A stretch of DNA of 16,896 nucleotides, from assembly GCA_030045295.1 (NCBI GenBank), contig JASIGD010000574.1, positions 1 to 16,896 on the forward strand, read 5' to 3'. How positions within the stretch are numbered: position 1 is the stretch's first letter; each line of letters starts with the position of its first letter. Below the pieces are notes generated by a model that saw only the letters and a list, made by a program, of their open reading frames with translations, was not told the origin of the DNA and searched no databases. Both the position numbers and the translations under genes were made by a program. The DNA is from Streptosporangiaceae bacterium. Lineage in GTDB: Bacteria; Actinomycetota; Actinomycetes; Streptosporangiales; Streptosporangiaceae. This document shows positions 7,710 to 14,078 of the stretch, piece after piece.

Positions 7710-8174
7710 TCACCCGGTCCGGTGCCCGTGCCTGCGCCGGTACTCGTCCAGTAGCCGGACCACCTGTTCGCGCACCCCGTCCAGGTCGGCGCCCAGCCCC
7801 GACAGGACCCGCGCGGCCACCCCGTCGCCCTCGCGGATCAGGCCGAGCAGGATGTGCTCGGTGCCGACGTAGTGGTGGCCGAGCTGGACGGATTCAGCCA
7901 GCGACAACTCGAGCACCTTCTTGGCCCGGGGCGTGAACGGGATGTGCCCGGACGGCGCCTGCTCGCCGCGGCCGATGATCTCCTCGACGTGCTGCCGTAC
8001 CGCGTCCAGGCTGATGCCCAGCGACTCCAGCGCCTTGGCCGCGACACCTTCGCCCTCGTGGATGAGGCCGAGCAGGATGTGCTCGGTGCCGATGTAGCTG
8101 TGATTGAGCATCCTGGCTTCTTCCTGAGCCAGGACCACAACCCGCCGCGCCCGGTCGGTGAACCGCTGGAACAC
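7710..8174 (-). CDS. stand-alone ClpC N-terminal (Clp_N) domain protein
   Basis: A 154-residue protein nearly matching the N terminus of actinobacterial ClpC. Two Clp_N repeats are visible: residues 3-63 ([36 protein letters not shown]) and 78-140 ([37 protein letters not shown]). In ClpC this domain binds adaptors and phosphoarginine-marked substrates. The protein ends at RRRHGHRTG, with no linker, middle domain or AAA+ modules, and nothing downstream in any frame continues them, so it is a complete short paralogue, not a truncation within this window. Start is GTG 8174, with GAAGGG about 11 bases upstream. A TATCCT hexamer near 8219-8224 may be its -10. It could act as an adaptor decoy or substrate carrier. 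Confidence 0.9.
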   Translation of the reverse strand: MFQRFTDRARRVVVLAQEEARMLNHSYIGTEHILLGLIHEGEGVAAKALESLGISLDAVRQHVEEIIGRGEQAPSGHIPFTPRAKKVLELSLAESVQLGHHYVGTEHILLGLIREGDGVAARVLSGLGADLDGVREQVVRLLDEYRRRHGHRTG

Positions 8175-8284
8175 GCTCTGCCGCCCTTCACCCTCGTCCT
8201 CGCTGCGCCCAATGCCCAGGATAGGCTGCGGGCTTGCTCAGTCACGTGAAGTGATCCACACCGATATGCGGGCGGGTTCCGTGA

Positions 8285-8433
8285 CGGACCCGCGCTGGGA
8301 CCCGCCGAGCCGCCGTGGAGTACATTGCCTGGTATAGCGGTCCCGGTTGGACGGGACCATGGGCTACCGCGGCCCAGCCGAATTCGAGGATGACTACCGC
8401 AGATCAAGCCGCCCGGCGAAGCGGGCAATGTGA
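8285..8433 (+). mobile_element. IS3-family transposase (OrfB) C-terminal remnant
   Basis: From 8285 the plus strand reads RTRAGTRRAAVEYIAWYSG, then after a frame change near 8340 RLDGTMGYRGPAEFEDDYR, ending at TGA 8431-8433. Together they mirror the terminal segment of IS3-type integrase-core transposases (EYI..WYN...RLHSTLGYRSPAEFE). The conserved RLHSTLGY is degraded to RLDGTMGY, and the catalytic DDE core is absent; no inverted repeat end was recognised downstream. An inert relic between the Clp_N gene and dps. A 7-bp inverted repeat (GGTCCCG/CGGGACC, 8339-8358) lies at the frameshift. Confidence 0.7.
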
Positions 8434-8597
8434 CCCGTGACCGACACGAACAGGTGATATGGACCGAACGGCCCCGCGCTTACGATTCCACGAGCACGTA
8501 CCCGGCCGGGGGTTTGATCACGAAGGTCAACTCACGCCGAAGGCCGTGCGGAGAGCCGCCTCTCCATCGCCCCGTGACGCATCTAGGAGGAGAATCG

Positions 8598-9197
8598 ATG
8601 AGCCCAGCAAAGTCCGCATCCCGCTCTTCCGCGAAGGCGAAAGCCAACAGCCAGCCCTGGCTGCACCAAAAAGGCGCGGAAATCCAGGCGTTCGGAACGG
8701 TGCGACAGTTTCCGCTGGGGCTTTCTTACGACACCCGGATGTACTCCTGCCAGCGGCTGAACGCCCTGCTGGCCGACACGCAGATCCTGCACGCGCTGTA
8801 CAAGAAGCACCACTGGCTGGTTCGCGGCGTGACCTTTTACCAGCTGCACCTGTTGCTGGACAAGCACGCCGGCGAGCAACTTGCGCTGGTGGATACCATC
8901 GCCGAGCGGGTGCAGACCCTGGGCGGCGTCGCCGTCGGCGACCCGCGGCTCGCGGCGGAGCTGACGCGCATCCCGCGCGCGCCGGACGGCGTGGAGGAAG
9001 TGCCGGCCATGCTGTCCCGGCTGCTGGAGGCGCACGAGACCATCCTCATCGACGCGCACGAAGCCGCGGCCCGGGCCGCCGAGATGGGTGACGACGGCAC
9101 CAACGACCTGTTGGTCTCAGATGTCATCCGCACCGGCGAGTTGGAGGCGTGGTTCCTCGCCGAGCATCTGGTGGATACGCCGCTGGTCAAGGCGTGA
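8598..9197 (+). CDS. Dps/ferritin-like DNA-protection protein
   Basis: A 199-residue Dps-family four-helix-bundle protein. LLADTQILHALYKKHHWLVRG (58-77) and FYQLHLLLDKHAGEQLALVD (80-99) carry the ferroxidase-type His and Asp/Glu residues (H72, H84, D88, E93) in the usual spacing. An N-terminal Ser/Ala/Lys-rich tail (1-20) resembles the DNA-binding tails of other Dps proteins. It should assemble into a dodecamer that oxidises and stores iron and shields DNA from peroxide. ATG 8598 is chosen because AGGAGGAG lies 6 bases upstream; the frame is open to 8430, but that extension is not family-like and covers the IS remnant end. No SigB-type promoter was convincing. Confidence 0.9.
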   Translation: MSPAKSASRSSAKAKANSQPWLHQKGAEIQAFGTVRQFPLGLSYDTRMYSCQRLNALLADTQILHALYKKHHWLVRGVTFYQLHLLLDKHAGEQLALVDTIAERVQTLGGVAVGDPRLAAELTRIPRAPDGVEEVPAMLSRLLEAHETILIDAHEAAARAAEMGDDGTNDLLVSDVIRTGELEAWFLAEHLVDTPLVKA

Positions 9198-9288
9198 CCG
9201 CGGGAACCCGTCAGCGGCCTCTGCGCTCGCACGGATTCCAGCGTTCGACGTGCCGGTCGGCGAGGGCGTACTAGCGCGCCGATTCGCG

Positions 9289-9918
9289 TCAATGGCTGGC
9301 GGCTATCGGCTCGGCGTCCCCGTGCCTGCCGATCAGGCGCAGCCCGGGTACCAGCCGGGGCACGACCTGGCGGTACCGCGGGTAGTCGTCAGGGAACTCG
9401 GCCGTCATGAGCCGTTCTTCGATGTGGATCTTTATCTCGAGCAGTATCAGGATCACGGAGAAGAGCACGATCCACCGGCCGGCCCCGGCTACCAGCACGG
9501 TCCCGAGCAGCATGCCCAGGATCCCGGTGTAAATGGGATGCCTGGTGATGGCGTACGGCCCGCTGGTCCGGAGTTGGTGCTGCTCCTTGACCGCGGGCGC
9601 GCCGCTCCACATGAGGCCGAGCACGAGCCTGGCCCAGATCGTCAGCGCTGTCGCGGCCAGCAGGATGACCAGGCCCAGGATGCGGACCGGGGGGGTGTGG
9701 AAGGTCAGCGAGCGCCAGTCTGCCGCGGGCACCGCGAAGGTGATCACGCTGGCGATGACGACACTCGGCGTGAATGCCGATCCGAACCGGGAACGCGTAC
9801 GTTCCGCCGGAGCCCGTCCTTGGTTGTAGTTCTCGGCCGCAAGCCAGGTGGCCACGAACGCGCCCCAGCACACCACGGCGCTGATCACGGCGAGCAGGTT
9901 CAGCTGTTGCGTCGTCAT
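9289..9918 (-). CDS. isoprenylcysteine carboxyl methyltransferase (ICMT)-like membrane methyltransferase
   Basis: A 209-residue protein with about five membrane helices (5-28, 50-64, 79-103, 129-146, 149-165). The C-terminal half has the ICMT/phospholipid methyltransferase signature: LRTSGPYAITRHPIYTG (117-133) and EERLMTAEFPDDYPRYRQVVPRLVPG (168-192), which bind S-adenosylmethionine. Bacteria do not have farnesylated-protein CaaX methylation in general, so the substrate is probably a lipid or small molecule. The ATG at 9918 has AAGGAG about 7 bases upstream. However, an ATG at 9999 sits exactly 6 bases after a strong -10, so a 236-aa leaderless form with a charged 27-residue extension could also be made. 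Confidence 0.85.
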   Translation of the reverse strand: MTTQQLNLLAVISAVVCWGAFVATWLAAENYNQGRAPAERTRSRFGSAFTPSVVIASVITFAVPAADWRSLTFHTPPVRILGLVILLAATALTIWARLVLGLMWSGAPAVKEQHQLRTSGPYAITRHPIYTGILGMLLGTVLVAGAGRWIVLFSVILILLEIKIHIEERLMTAEFPDDYPRYRQVVPRLVPGLRLIGRHGDAEPIAASH

Positions 9919-10002
9919 GTCAGTCTCCTTCACCGTCTGACCGGGGGGCTGCTCCCGTTGCCCGGCGTCCCGGCGCTGCTCCCGGACCCGGTTCCGCATG
10001 AT

Positions 10003-10034
10003 GTAAAGGTAGCTTTACGTACATCCCATGTCAA
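10003..10034 (-). promoter_or_regulatory. promoter and operator of the ICMT-like gene
   Basis: On the minus strand TTGACA (10034-10029), a 17-base spacer and TACCTT (10011-10006) form an almost ideal sigma-70-type promoter, rare in so GC-rich a window. GTAAAGGTAGCTTTAC (10003-10018) is an inverted repeat (6-4-6) that covers the -10, and a further half-site CTTTAC lies at 10040-10045, beyond the -35. This layout predicts repression by a dimeric regulator; no regulator gene of an obvious class is adjacent. Confidence 0.65.
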
Positions 10035-10068
10035 GCGACCTTTACCCTCTGCTCCGGTCCGGTGCGCG

Positions 10069-10671
10069 TCAGCGGACGAAGCGGAGGAACGCCGTGAGCG
10101 CCGCAATCACCAGCGCCACCGCGGCGCCGAGGTAGAGCGTGTTCAGCCCGCCGCCCTCGGAGTCCACGACCACGTCCACGAAGGTGACCGCCGCGACCAG
10201 GATGACCATCGAGATCACCCTGGCCTTCAGATCGTTGAGATCGTTCATCCGCAGCCAGGCGGGCAGGCGCAGCGACGAGCCGTCAGCGTCGACCCTGATG
10301 ATGAACAGGTCGTAGAAACCGAAGGCGGCGATCATGAGGGTCGCGCCGACCAGGAACAGGTCGGTCAGCAGGAGCAGAAACCCGAGGTTATGGCTGGTCA
10401 GCTCGGGGTTATCGATGACGCGCGTCACTGACCTGACGAAAACGTCGGTCCCGTAGGCGAAAGACGAGATCGAGGCGAGAAGCAGGACGATCACCGGGAC
10501 GACGACCACGATCCGGGACAGGCTCAGCGCCTGCTCGAAGCGGATCTCCAGCCACGGCCGGGTGTTCCTCGGCTCGAACGCCGCGGAGGCAGCGGCCTCA
10601 GTCTGGGGCGATCCGTCCTCGGCGCTGCCCATCGGGGACGCCCCGGCCCCGTCACGCGGCGGATCAGCCAT
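10069..10671 (-). CDS. YqhA (UPF0114) family membrane protein
   Basis: A 200-residue integral membrane protein with four predicted helices (about 51-72, 97-124, 150-168, 177-197) after a 45-residue polar N-terminal tail. LSRIVVVVPVIVLLLAS, LLLLTDLFLVGATLMIAAFGFYDLF and NDLNDLKARVISMVILV align with the core of the UPF0114/YqhA family, whose molecular role is not established. AAGGAG lies about 10-13 bases before the ATG, a slightly long spacing. CGTAACGATCCC occurs 31 bases upstream of the start and again at 10936-10947. Confidence 0.88.
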   Translation of the reverse strand: MADPPRDGAGASPMGSAEDGSPQTEAAASAAFEPRNTRPWLEIRFEQALSLSRIVVVVPVIVLLLASISSFAYGTDVFVRSVTRVIDNPELTSHNLGFLLLLTDLFLVGATLMIAAFGFYDLFIIRVDADGSSLRLPAWLRMNDLNDLKARVISMVILVAAVTFVDVVVDSEGGGLNTLYLGAAVALVIAALTAFLRFVR

Positions 10672-11009
10672 GCCTCATCGGACTCCTTCGCTTCCGTAAG
10701 ACGTAACGATCCCACACTCGGCCAGCGTCTTCGATACCCGCAGGCTACGCCAGAGCGGGCCGGCACCGCCGCCTCGCCCGCGGCGGTGCTAACCTGTCTG
10801 GCCGGGCCGCGGATGTCCGCGATCATCCCGGTGCCGTCCTCCGCCGCGCCGATGGACCGGTGTTGATTCGCGATCAGCGGGCGCAAATGACAGCGAAGGC
10901 CGGCTGGACGGCAGGATATTCGGTCGCCGCTGGACCGTAACGATCCCGTAGCGTTCGCTTCCTAACCTTGAATGACGGATGCGGATGTAAGCGCACAAAG
11001 GGGTGCGAA
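10672..11009. other. 338-bp divergent intergenic region
   Basis: Lies between the leftward YqhA gene and the rightward two-TM mini-protein gene. It contains the exact 12-mer CGTAACGATCCC twice (10702-10713 and 10936-10947), a 9-bp perfect hairpin (10764-10788) and a smaller one (CGCGGA/TCCGCG, 10808-10821). Reading frames cross it on the minus strand but show no recognisable domain. No coding claim is made. Confidence 0.5.
10764..10788. terminator. strong GC hairpin, possible terminator
   Basis: CACCGCCGC (10764-10772) and GCGGCGGTG (10780-10788) are perfect complements around a 7-base loop. The stem is stable enough to terminate, but there is no T tract and no obvious gene ends next to it. 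An mRNA leader structure for the YqhA gene is an alternative. Confidence 0.35.
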
Positions 11010-11234
11010 ATGGTCCGACGGGGATTGGCCTACGCGGCCGCTACGGTAATGATCTTCGCCGTCTGCGCGGCGGTGCTCCGGCTGGCGGCCCAGATTTTCA
11101 GCTTCTCTTCTCCCGTCCGGATCACCGTGCTCGCGCTGATTGCCGCTGCCCTGCTCTTTTGGCTGCGCCGGCGCGTACGCACCAGGACGCGGCACCGGTA
11201 CGGCCCGAGGCACCCGCATACGGTCCAGCGATAG
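11010..11234 (+). CDS. small two-TM membrane protein, unknown function
   Basis: A 74-residue protein with two hydrophobic helices (about 7-27, AYAATVMIFAVCAAVLRL-like, and 35-51, VRITVLALIAAALLFWL) and a strongly basic tail (RRRVRTRTRHRYGPRHPH). The positive-inside rule puts both ends in the cytoplasm. AAAGGGG is 6 bases before ATG 11010; the frame also opens at 10968, but that extension has no ribosome site. No family recognised. It ends 29 bases before the RHH/zinc protein gene on the same strand. Confidence 0.6.
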   Translation: MVRRGLAYAAATVMIFAVCAAVLRLAAQIFSFSSPVRITVLALIAAALLFWLRRRVRTRTRHRYGPRHPHTVQR

Positions 11235-11251
11235 GCCCGTGCGGATCCGGG

Positions 11252-11257
11252 TACGTT
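11252..11257 (+). promoter_or_regulatory. -10 hexamer of a probable leaderless gene
   Basis: TACGTT is followed by exactly 6 bases and ATG 11264, with no Shine-Dalgarno between. No good -35 was found 17-18 bases upstream, as is common for actinobacterial leaderless promoters. Confidence 0.45.
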
Positions 11258-11263
11258 GAACGC

Positions 11264-11632
11264 ATGGCGCGTACCAGGCTGCCAGATTCAGCCCGCGTGC
11301 CCATTGGGCTCAAGGTCTCCGAGGCTGATGCCGCGCGGATAGACCAGGTGCTGGCGCGGCCCGAATTCGCCGGGTGGAGCCGCGCCGAGTGGTGCCGGGA
11401 GATCGTCCGGACGGCCCTGCGGTACTACGTGGGCGACGCCCCCGGCACCGGCCAGGCGGGCGCCCCGGTGCGGCCAGCCGTCCCTCAGCCCACCCCACCC
11501 GGCCCGCCGGCCGCGCCCGAGCCCAGACCTGAGCCCGAACCGGCGGCTCAGCCTGGGTGCTCGCACCCGCCCGACGCCCGGGATTACCAGACGGGCAGCT
11601 GTGCCGCCTGCGGAGCGATCCTCTGGGACTGA
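11264..11632 (+). CDS. ribbon-helix-helix-like protein with Pro-rich linker and C-terminal zinc knuckle
   Basis: A 122-residue protein in three segments. Residues 8-56 (ARVPIGLKVSEADAARID, then WSRAEWCREIVRTALRYYV) have the strand-helix-helix layout of MetJ/Arc/CopG DNA-binding proteins, often plasmid or antitoxin regulators. Residues 58-97 are a flexible Pro/Ala/Glu linker. Residues 99-122 hold C99, H101, C113 and C116 (CSHPP...GSCAACGAILWD), a plausible zinc knuckle seen at the tail of small actinobacterial proteins. It probably acts as a dimeric DNA-binding regulator; the target is unknown. No toxin gene adjoins it. The start follows the leaderless -10; other upstream in-frame codons overlap the preceding gene. 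Confidence 0.65.
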   Translation: MARTRLPDSARVPIGLKVSEADAARIDQVLARPEFAGWSRAEWCREIVRTALRYYVGDAPGTGQAGAPVRPAVPQPTPPGPPAAPEPRPEPEPAAQPGCSHPPDARDYQTGSCAACGAILWD

Positions 11633-11650
11633 GCCGCGTGACTATGCGTT

Positions 11651-11698
11651 GCTGACCCGGGCGCACGGGCGCGCGCTGACCCGGGCGCGCGGGCGCGC
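11651..11698 (+). repeat. 24-bp tandem repeat, two copies
   Basis: Copies 11651-11674 and 11675-11698 begin GCTGACCCGGGCGC and differ at one base. A partial third copy starts GGACCCGCGAGCGC just after. They lie in the gap between the RHH/zinc gene and the FHA gene. Probably a slippage product; could also affect transcription. Confidence 0.8.
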
Positions 11699-11789
11699 GG
11701 ACCCGCGAGCGCACAGGTTCCGGTGCCGTGCTGACTCTGGTCCGCCACCGTCGTCTCCTCCCACCCCCTGCCTCTGGCATCATCAGAAC

Positions 11790-12239
11790 GTGACCAGCGC
11801 TGACCTTGACCGCCTCGCCCGAACCGCCTACGACGCCCACCGCGGCGCCCTGCCCGCGTCCGCCCCGGCGTGGGAAGACCTCACCGAGCAGGAGCAGCAA
11901 GCCTGGCGGGCCGCCGTGTCCGCCGTCACCGCCCCGGACGACAAAACCCTCGCCGAGGCGATCCCGACCCAGTCGCTTGTCGTCCAGGCCGGAGACCAGA
12001 CCCGCGTCTTCCGCGGCGACTTCACCGCCGGCCGCCAGGGCACGCTGCCGGTCAGCGACGAGCATGCTTCCAGCCACCATGCCCTGTTTCAGTTCGCCCA
12101 CGGTCTCTGGTACGTCGAGGACCTCGGCTCGACCAACGGCACCTGGCTCAACGGGCGCCGCATCTTCGCGGCTCAGCGCCTGAAGAAAGGCGACAAGATC
12201 AAGATCGGGCGCACCATCGTGACCGTGGTGTCGGCTTGA
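11790..12239 (+). CDS. FHA-domain protein
   Basis: A 149-residue protein. Residues 60-149 are a forkhead-associated domain that binds phosphothreonine: G81-R82, the S-x-x-H element (S94-H97, ASSHHALF) and DLGSTNGTWLNGRRI with N116-G117. Residues 1-45 form a separate helical piece with AYDAHRGALPASAPAWEDL and EQEQQAWRAAV, a Trp-Glu-Asp pattern resembling short helical modules of RyR-like type. Likely an adaptor for a Ser/Thr kinase pathway; none is in the window. GTG 11790 is chosen because CATCAT lies 6 bases upstream and the earlier in-frame sequence is Arg/Pro-rich and includes the tandem repeat. It converges with the SHOCT gene, 27 bp away. Confidence 0.85.
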   Translation: MTSADLDRLARTAYDAHRGALPASAPAWEDLTEQEQQAWRAAVSAVTAPDDKTLAEAIPTQSLVVQAGDQTRVFRGDFTAGRQGTLPVSDEHASSHHALFQFAHGLWYVEDLGSTNGTWLNGRRIFAAQRLKKGDKIKIGRTIVTVVSA

Positions 12240-12266
12240 GCGGGCCCGCCGCCGTGCGGATCGCGC

Positions 12267-12671
12267 TCAGGCCAGGATCTTAGCCTTCTGGGCCTCGAAC
12301 TCCGCGGGCGTGATGACGCCCCGGTCGCGCAGGTCAGCGAGCTTGGCCAGCTGGTCGGCCGTGCTGGGCTGCGAACCCGCCACGTCCTGGACGTAGCTGC
12401 GGAATTCCTGGTCCTGCTGCCGCGCCTGCTGTATCGCCCGTTCGTGCATGCTCCCGCCGCGGACGATCAGGTAGACCAGGACACCGATCAGCGGGATGAA
12501 CAGGATGAACAGGAACCACAGGGCCTTGGCCCCGCCGCTCAGATCCCGGCTGCGGAACAGGTCGATGAATATCCAGATCAGGATCCAGAACCAGATCACC
12601 CACAGAAAGATCTCGAGGATCGTCCAGAACGCATCGAGCAGCGGATAGTTGTATGAACTGGCAAGCGGCAT
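12267..12671 (-). CDS. PLDc_N-SHOCT membrane protein
   Basis: A 134-residue protein: two membrane helices (about 15-38, rich in Trp/Ile/Phe, and 49-70) matching the phospholipase-D-nuclease N-terminal (PLDc_N) module, a charged helix (75-95, Gln/Arg/Glu-rich) and a C-terminal SHOCT motif (104-133, DQLAKLADLRDRGVITPAEF then QKAKIL). SHOCT segments are short oligomerisation motifs at the ends of otherwise unrelated proteins. Function unknown; membrane location is clear. ATG 12671 has GAGGAGA 5-6 bases upstream; the frame extends 33 codons upstream without hydrophobic or family-like sequence. Confidence 0.85.
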   Translation of the reverse strand: MPLASSYNYPLLDAFWTILEIFLWVIWFWILIWIFIDLFRSRDLSGGAKALWFLFILFIPLIGVLVYLIVRGGSMHERAIQQARQQDQEFRSYVQDVAGSQPSTADQLAKLADLRDRGVITPAEFEAQKAKILA

Positions 12672-12897
12672 GGTCTCTCCTCGAGGGGCGGTGCGCCTGC
12701 AAGCGCCGGGACACATCGTCCCGGCGGAAACGTCATGATCGTACTGGAGACCCAGGTCCGAGTCACGCACGGCACGGCGAAGGCTGCCTGCTGGCGAAGT
12801 TCCCGCACCTGCGGTAGATCATCGCGTGTGGTTGCGGCGCGCAGCGCCGGGGACCAGACCGACCGGGTGATGTCCCGGTAGTCGGAGGAGGAGAACG

Positions 12898-13797
12898 ATG
12901 ACCAACCAGCCGGCCACGCCGGGCCAGCCCGGGGACCCCGAGCGGGAGCTAACCGAATCCGAGCGGCAACTAGCCGATCACGCCTACGTGGCCTTGCGGA
13001 CCATAGGGCAGCCGAACTCGTTCGCCCGGGCCGTTGACTTCTGGGACGACAGATACGAGAACCGGCGCTTGTTCTCCGAGGTGCTGGGGACTTTCTTCCT
13101 CGTCCTGGCCGCCGTCGGCGGGGGAATGGTCAACGCCCGCTTCGGCGGCCACGCCATCCCCTACACCGCGCGGGTCGTCGCGCCCGCCCTGACGGTGGTG
13201 GCCATCATCTTGTTCATGGGCGCCGTCTCCGGCGCGCATCTCAACCCCGCCGTCAGCATCGCCTTCGCGCTGCGCGGTGACTTCCCCTGGAAGCGGGTGC
13301 CCTGGTATATCGTGGCCCAGTTCCTGGGCGCCATCTTGGCCACGCTGCTGCTGTGGGCGCTGATCGGCAAGCAGGGCAGCGCGGGCTTGACCCTGCCGGG
13401 TCACGGCATCTCCACCGCCACCGCGCTGGTCTGGGAACTGGTCCTGACTACCGGGCTGGTGAGCGTGATCTTGGGCACCGCGTCCGGCGCGCAGCAGCTC
13501 GGGGCGATAGCCGCGCTCGGCGTGGGCAGCTACATCGCCCTGGCCGGGCTGTGGGGCTCTCCGGTCAGCGGGGCATCGATGAACCCGGCCCGGTCGCTGG
13601 GACCCGCCCTGGTGCTGGACGACTGGACCTCGTGGTGGGCGTACCTCATCGGCCCCGTCGCGGGCGGGCTTATCGCCGTCGGCATCGCCTATTTGCTCAG
13701 AGGCCGCGGCGGCGGCATGGCCGCACGCGAGGCCGCGGCGGGCACGCTGGGCAGCCGCTGGAACCCCGGGCGCTACGGCGGCCGCAGCCGGGACTGA
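12898..13797 (+). CDS. aquaporin / MIP family channel
   Basis: A 299-residue channel with the two NPA half-helices at SGAHLNPAVS (111-120) and SGASMNPARS (224-233; Arg232 of the selectivity filter), and six membrane helices between about 58 and 267. It should pass water or small neutral solutes. An unusual polar N-terminal extension of about 58 residues (Glu/Asp/Gln-rich) precedes the first helix, and a Gly/Arg tail follows the last, making it longer than the usual ~230-aa AqpZ. ATG 12898 follows GGAGGAGGAG by 5 bases. It is monocistronic, followed by a long AT-rich inverted repeat. Confidence 0.93.
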   Translation: MTNQPATPGQPGDPERELTESERQLADHAYVALRTIGQPNSFARAVDFWDDRYENRRLFSEVLGTFFLVLAAVGGGMVNARFGGHAIPYTARVVAPALTVVAIILFMGAVSGAHLNPAVSIAFALRGDFPWKRVPWYIVAQFLGAILATLLLWALIGKQGSAGLTLPGHGISTATALVWELVLTTGLVSVILGTASGAQQLGAIAALGVGSYIALAGLWGSPVSGASMNPARSLGPALVLDDWTSWWAYLIGPVAGGLIAVGIAYLLRGRGGGMAAREAAAGTLGSRWNPGRYGGRSRD

Positions 13798-13818
13798 ACC
13801 GACCGCCCCCGCCACTGT

Positions 13819-13856
13819 CCGTTAGGAAAATAGATTTTTAAAATTACTCCTAACGG
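13819..13856. repeat. AT-rich inverted repeat after the aquaporin gene
   Basis: CCGTTAGGA (13819-13827) and TCCTAACGG (13848-13856) are perfect complements, 9 bp, around a 20-base segment that is almost all A and T (13828-13847). In this GC-rich window it is by far the most AT-rich patch. It may be the aquaporin terminator with a large loop, an operator with TTAGG half-sites, or a nucleoid-protein binding patch. Confidence 0.7.
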
Positions 13857-14043
13857 CCGTGGTATCCCGCGTCGCGCCCTGCCTGCCGTCCAGCGCGGGC
13901 GCCGCCGCCCGGGGACAGGTGCGGAGGACGGCGGGCCGGTGAGCCGGCCGTCCCGGCGGGCAGGCCGGTAGCCGCCCGGCCCCGGCTGGACGCTGCTATT
14001 GTCATCGCCCGCGCGGAACAGGCACCATGTGCGAGTGATCGCT

Positions 14044-14075
14044 GTACCGGGAGCGAATCCCGTACCGGGTACCCG
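14044..14075 (+). promoter_or_regulatory. hairpin and palindrome just before the esterase start
   Basis: GTACCGGGA (14044-14052) pairs with TCCCGTAC (14058-14065), eight pairs with one bulged C and a GCGAA loop. It is followed at once by the 10-bp palindrome CGGGTACCCG (14066-14075), ending 3 bases before the GTG start at 14079. It could be an operator or a structured leader; undecided. Confidence 0.4.
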
Positions 14076-14078
14076 CAC

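Noticed and set aside
7838..8428. Minus-strand 196-codon frame overlapping the Clp_N gene
   Set aside because: The Clp_N repeats are in another frame; this one is Ser/Arg-rich with no motif.
9088..10431. 447-codon plus-strand frame spanning the end of dps and the ICMT and YqhA genes
   Set aside because: It crosses three recognisable genes and a strong promoter on the other strand; no domain, many Asp/Gly/His/Arg.
10524..10886. Minus-strand frame from the intergenic region into the YqhA gene
   Set aside because: Its only suggestive piece, SIGAAEDGTGMIADIRGPAR, matches no family I can name, and it overlaps the YqhA start out of frame.
13819..13856. Iron-regulator (IdeR/DtxR) box
   Set aside because: Half-sites TTAGG/CCTAA are present but separated by far more than the 19-bp box allows.
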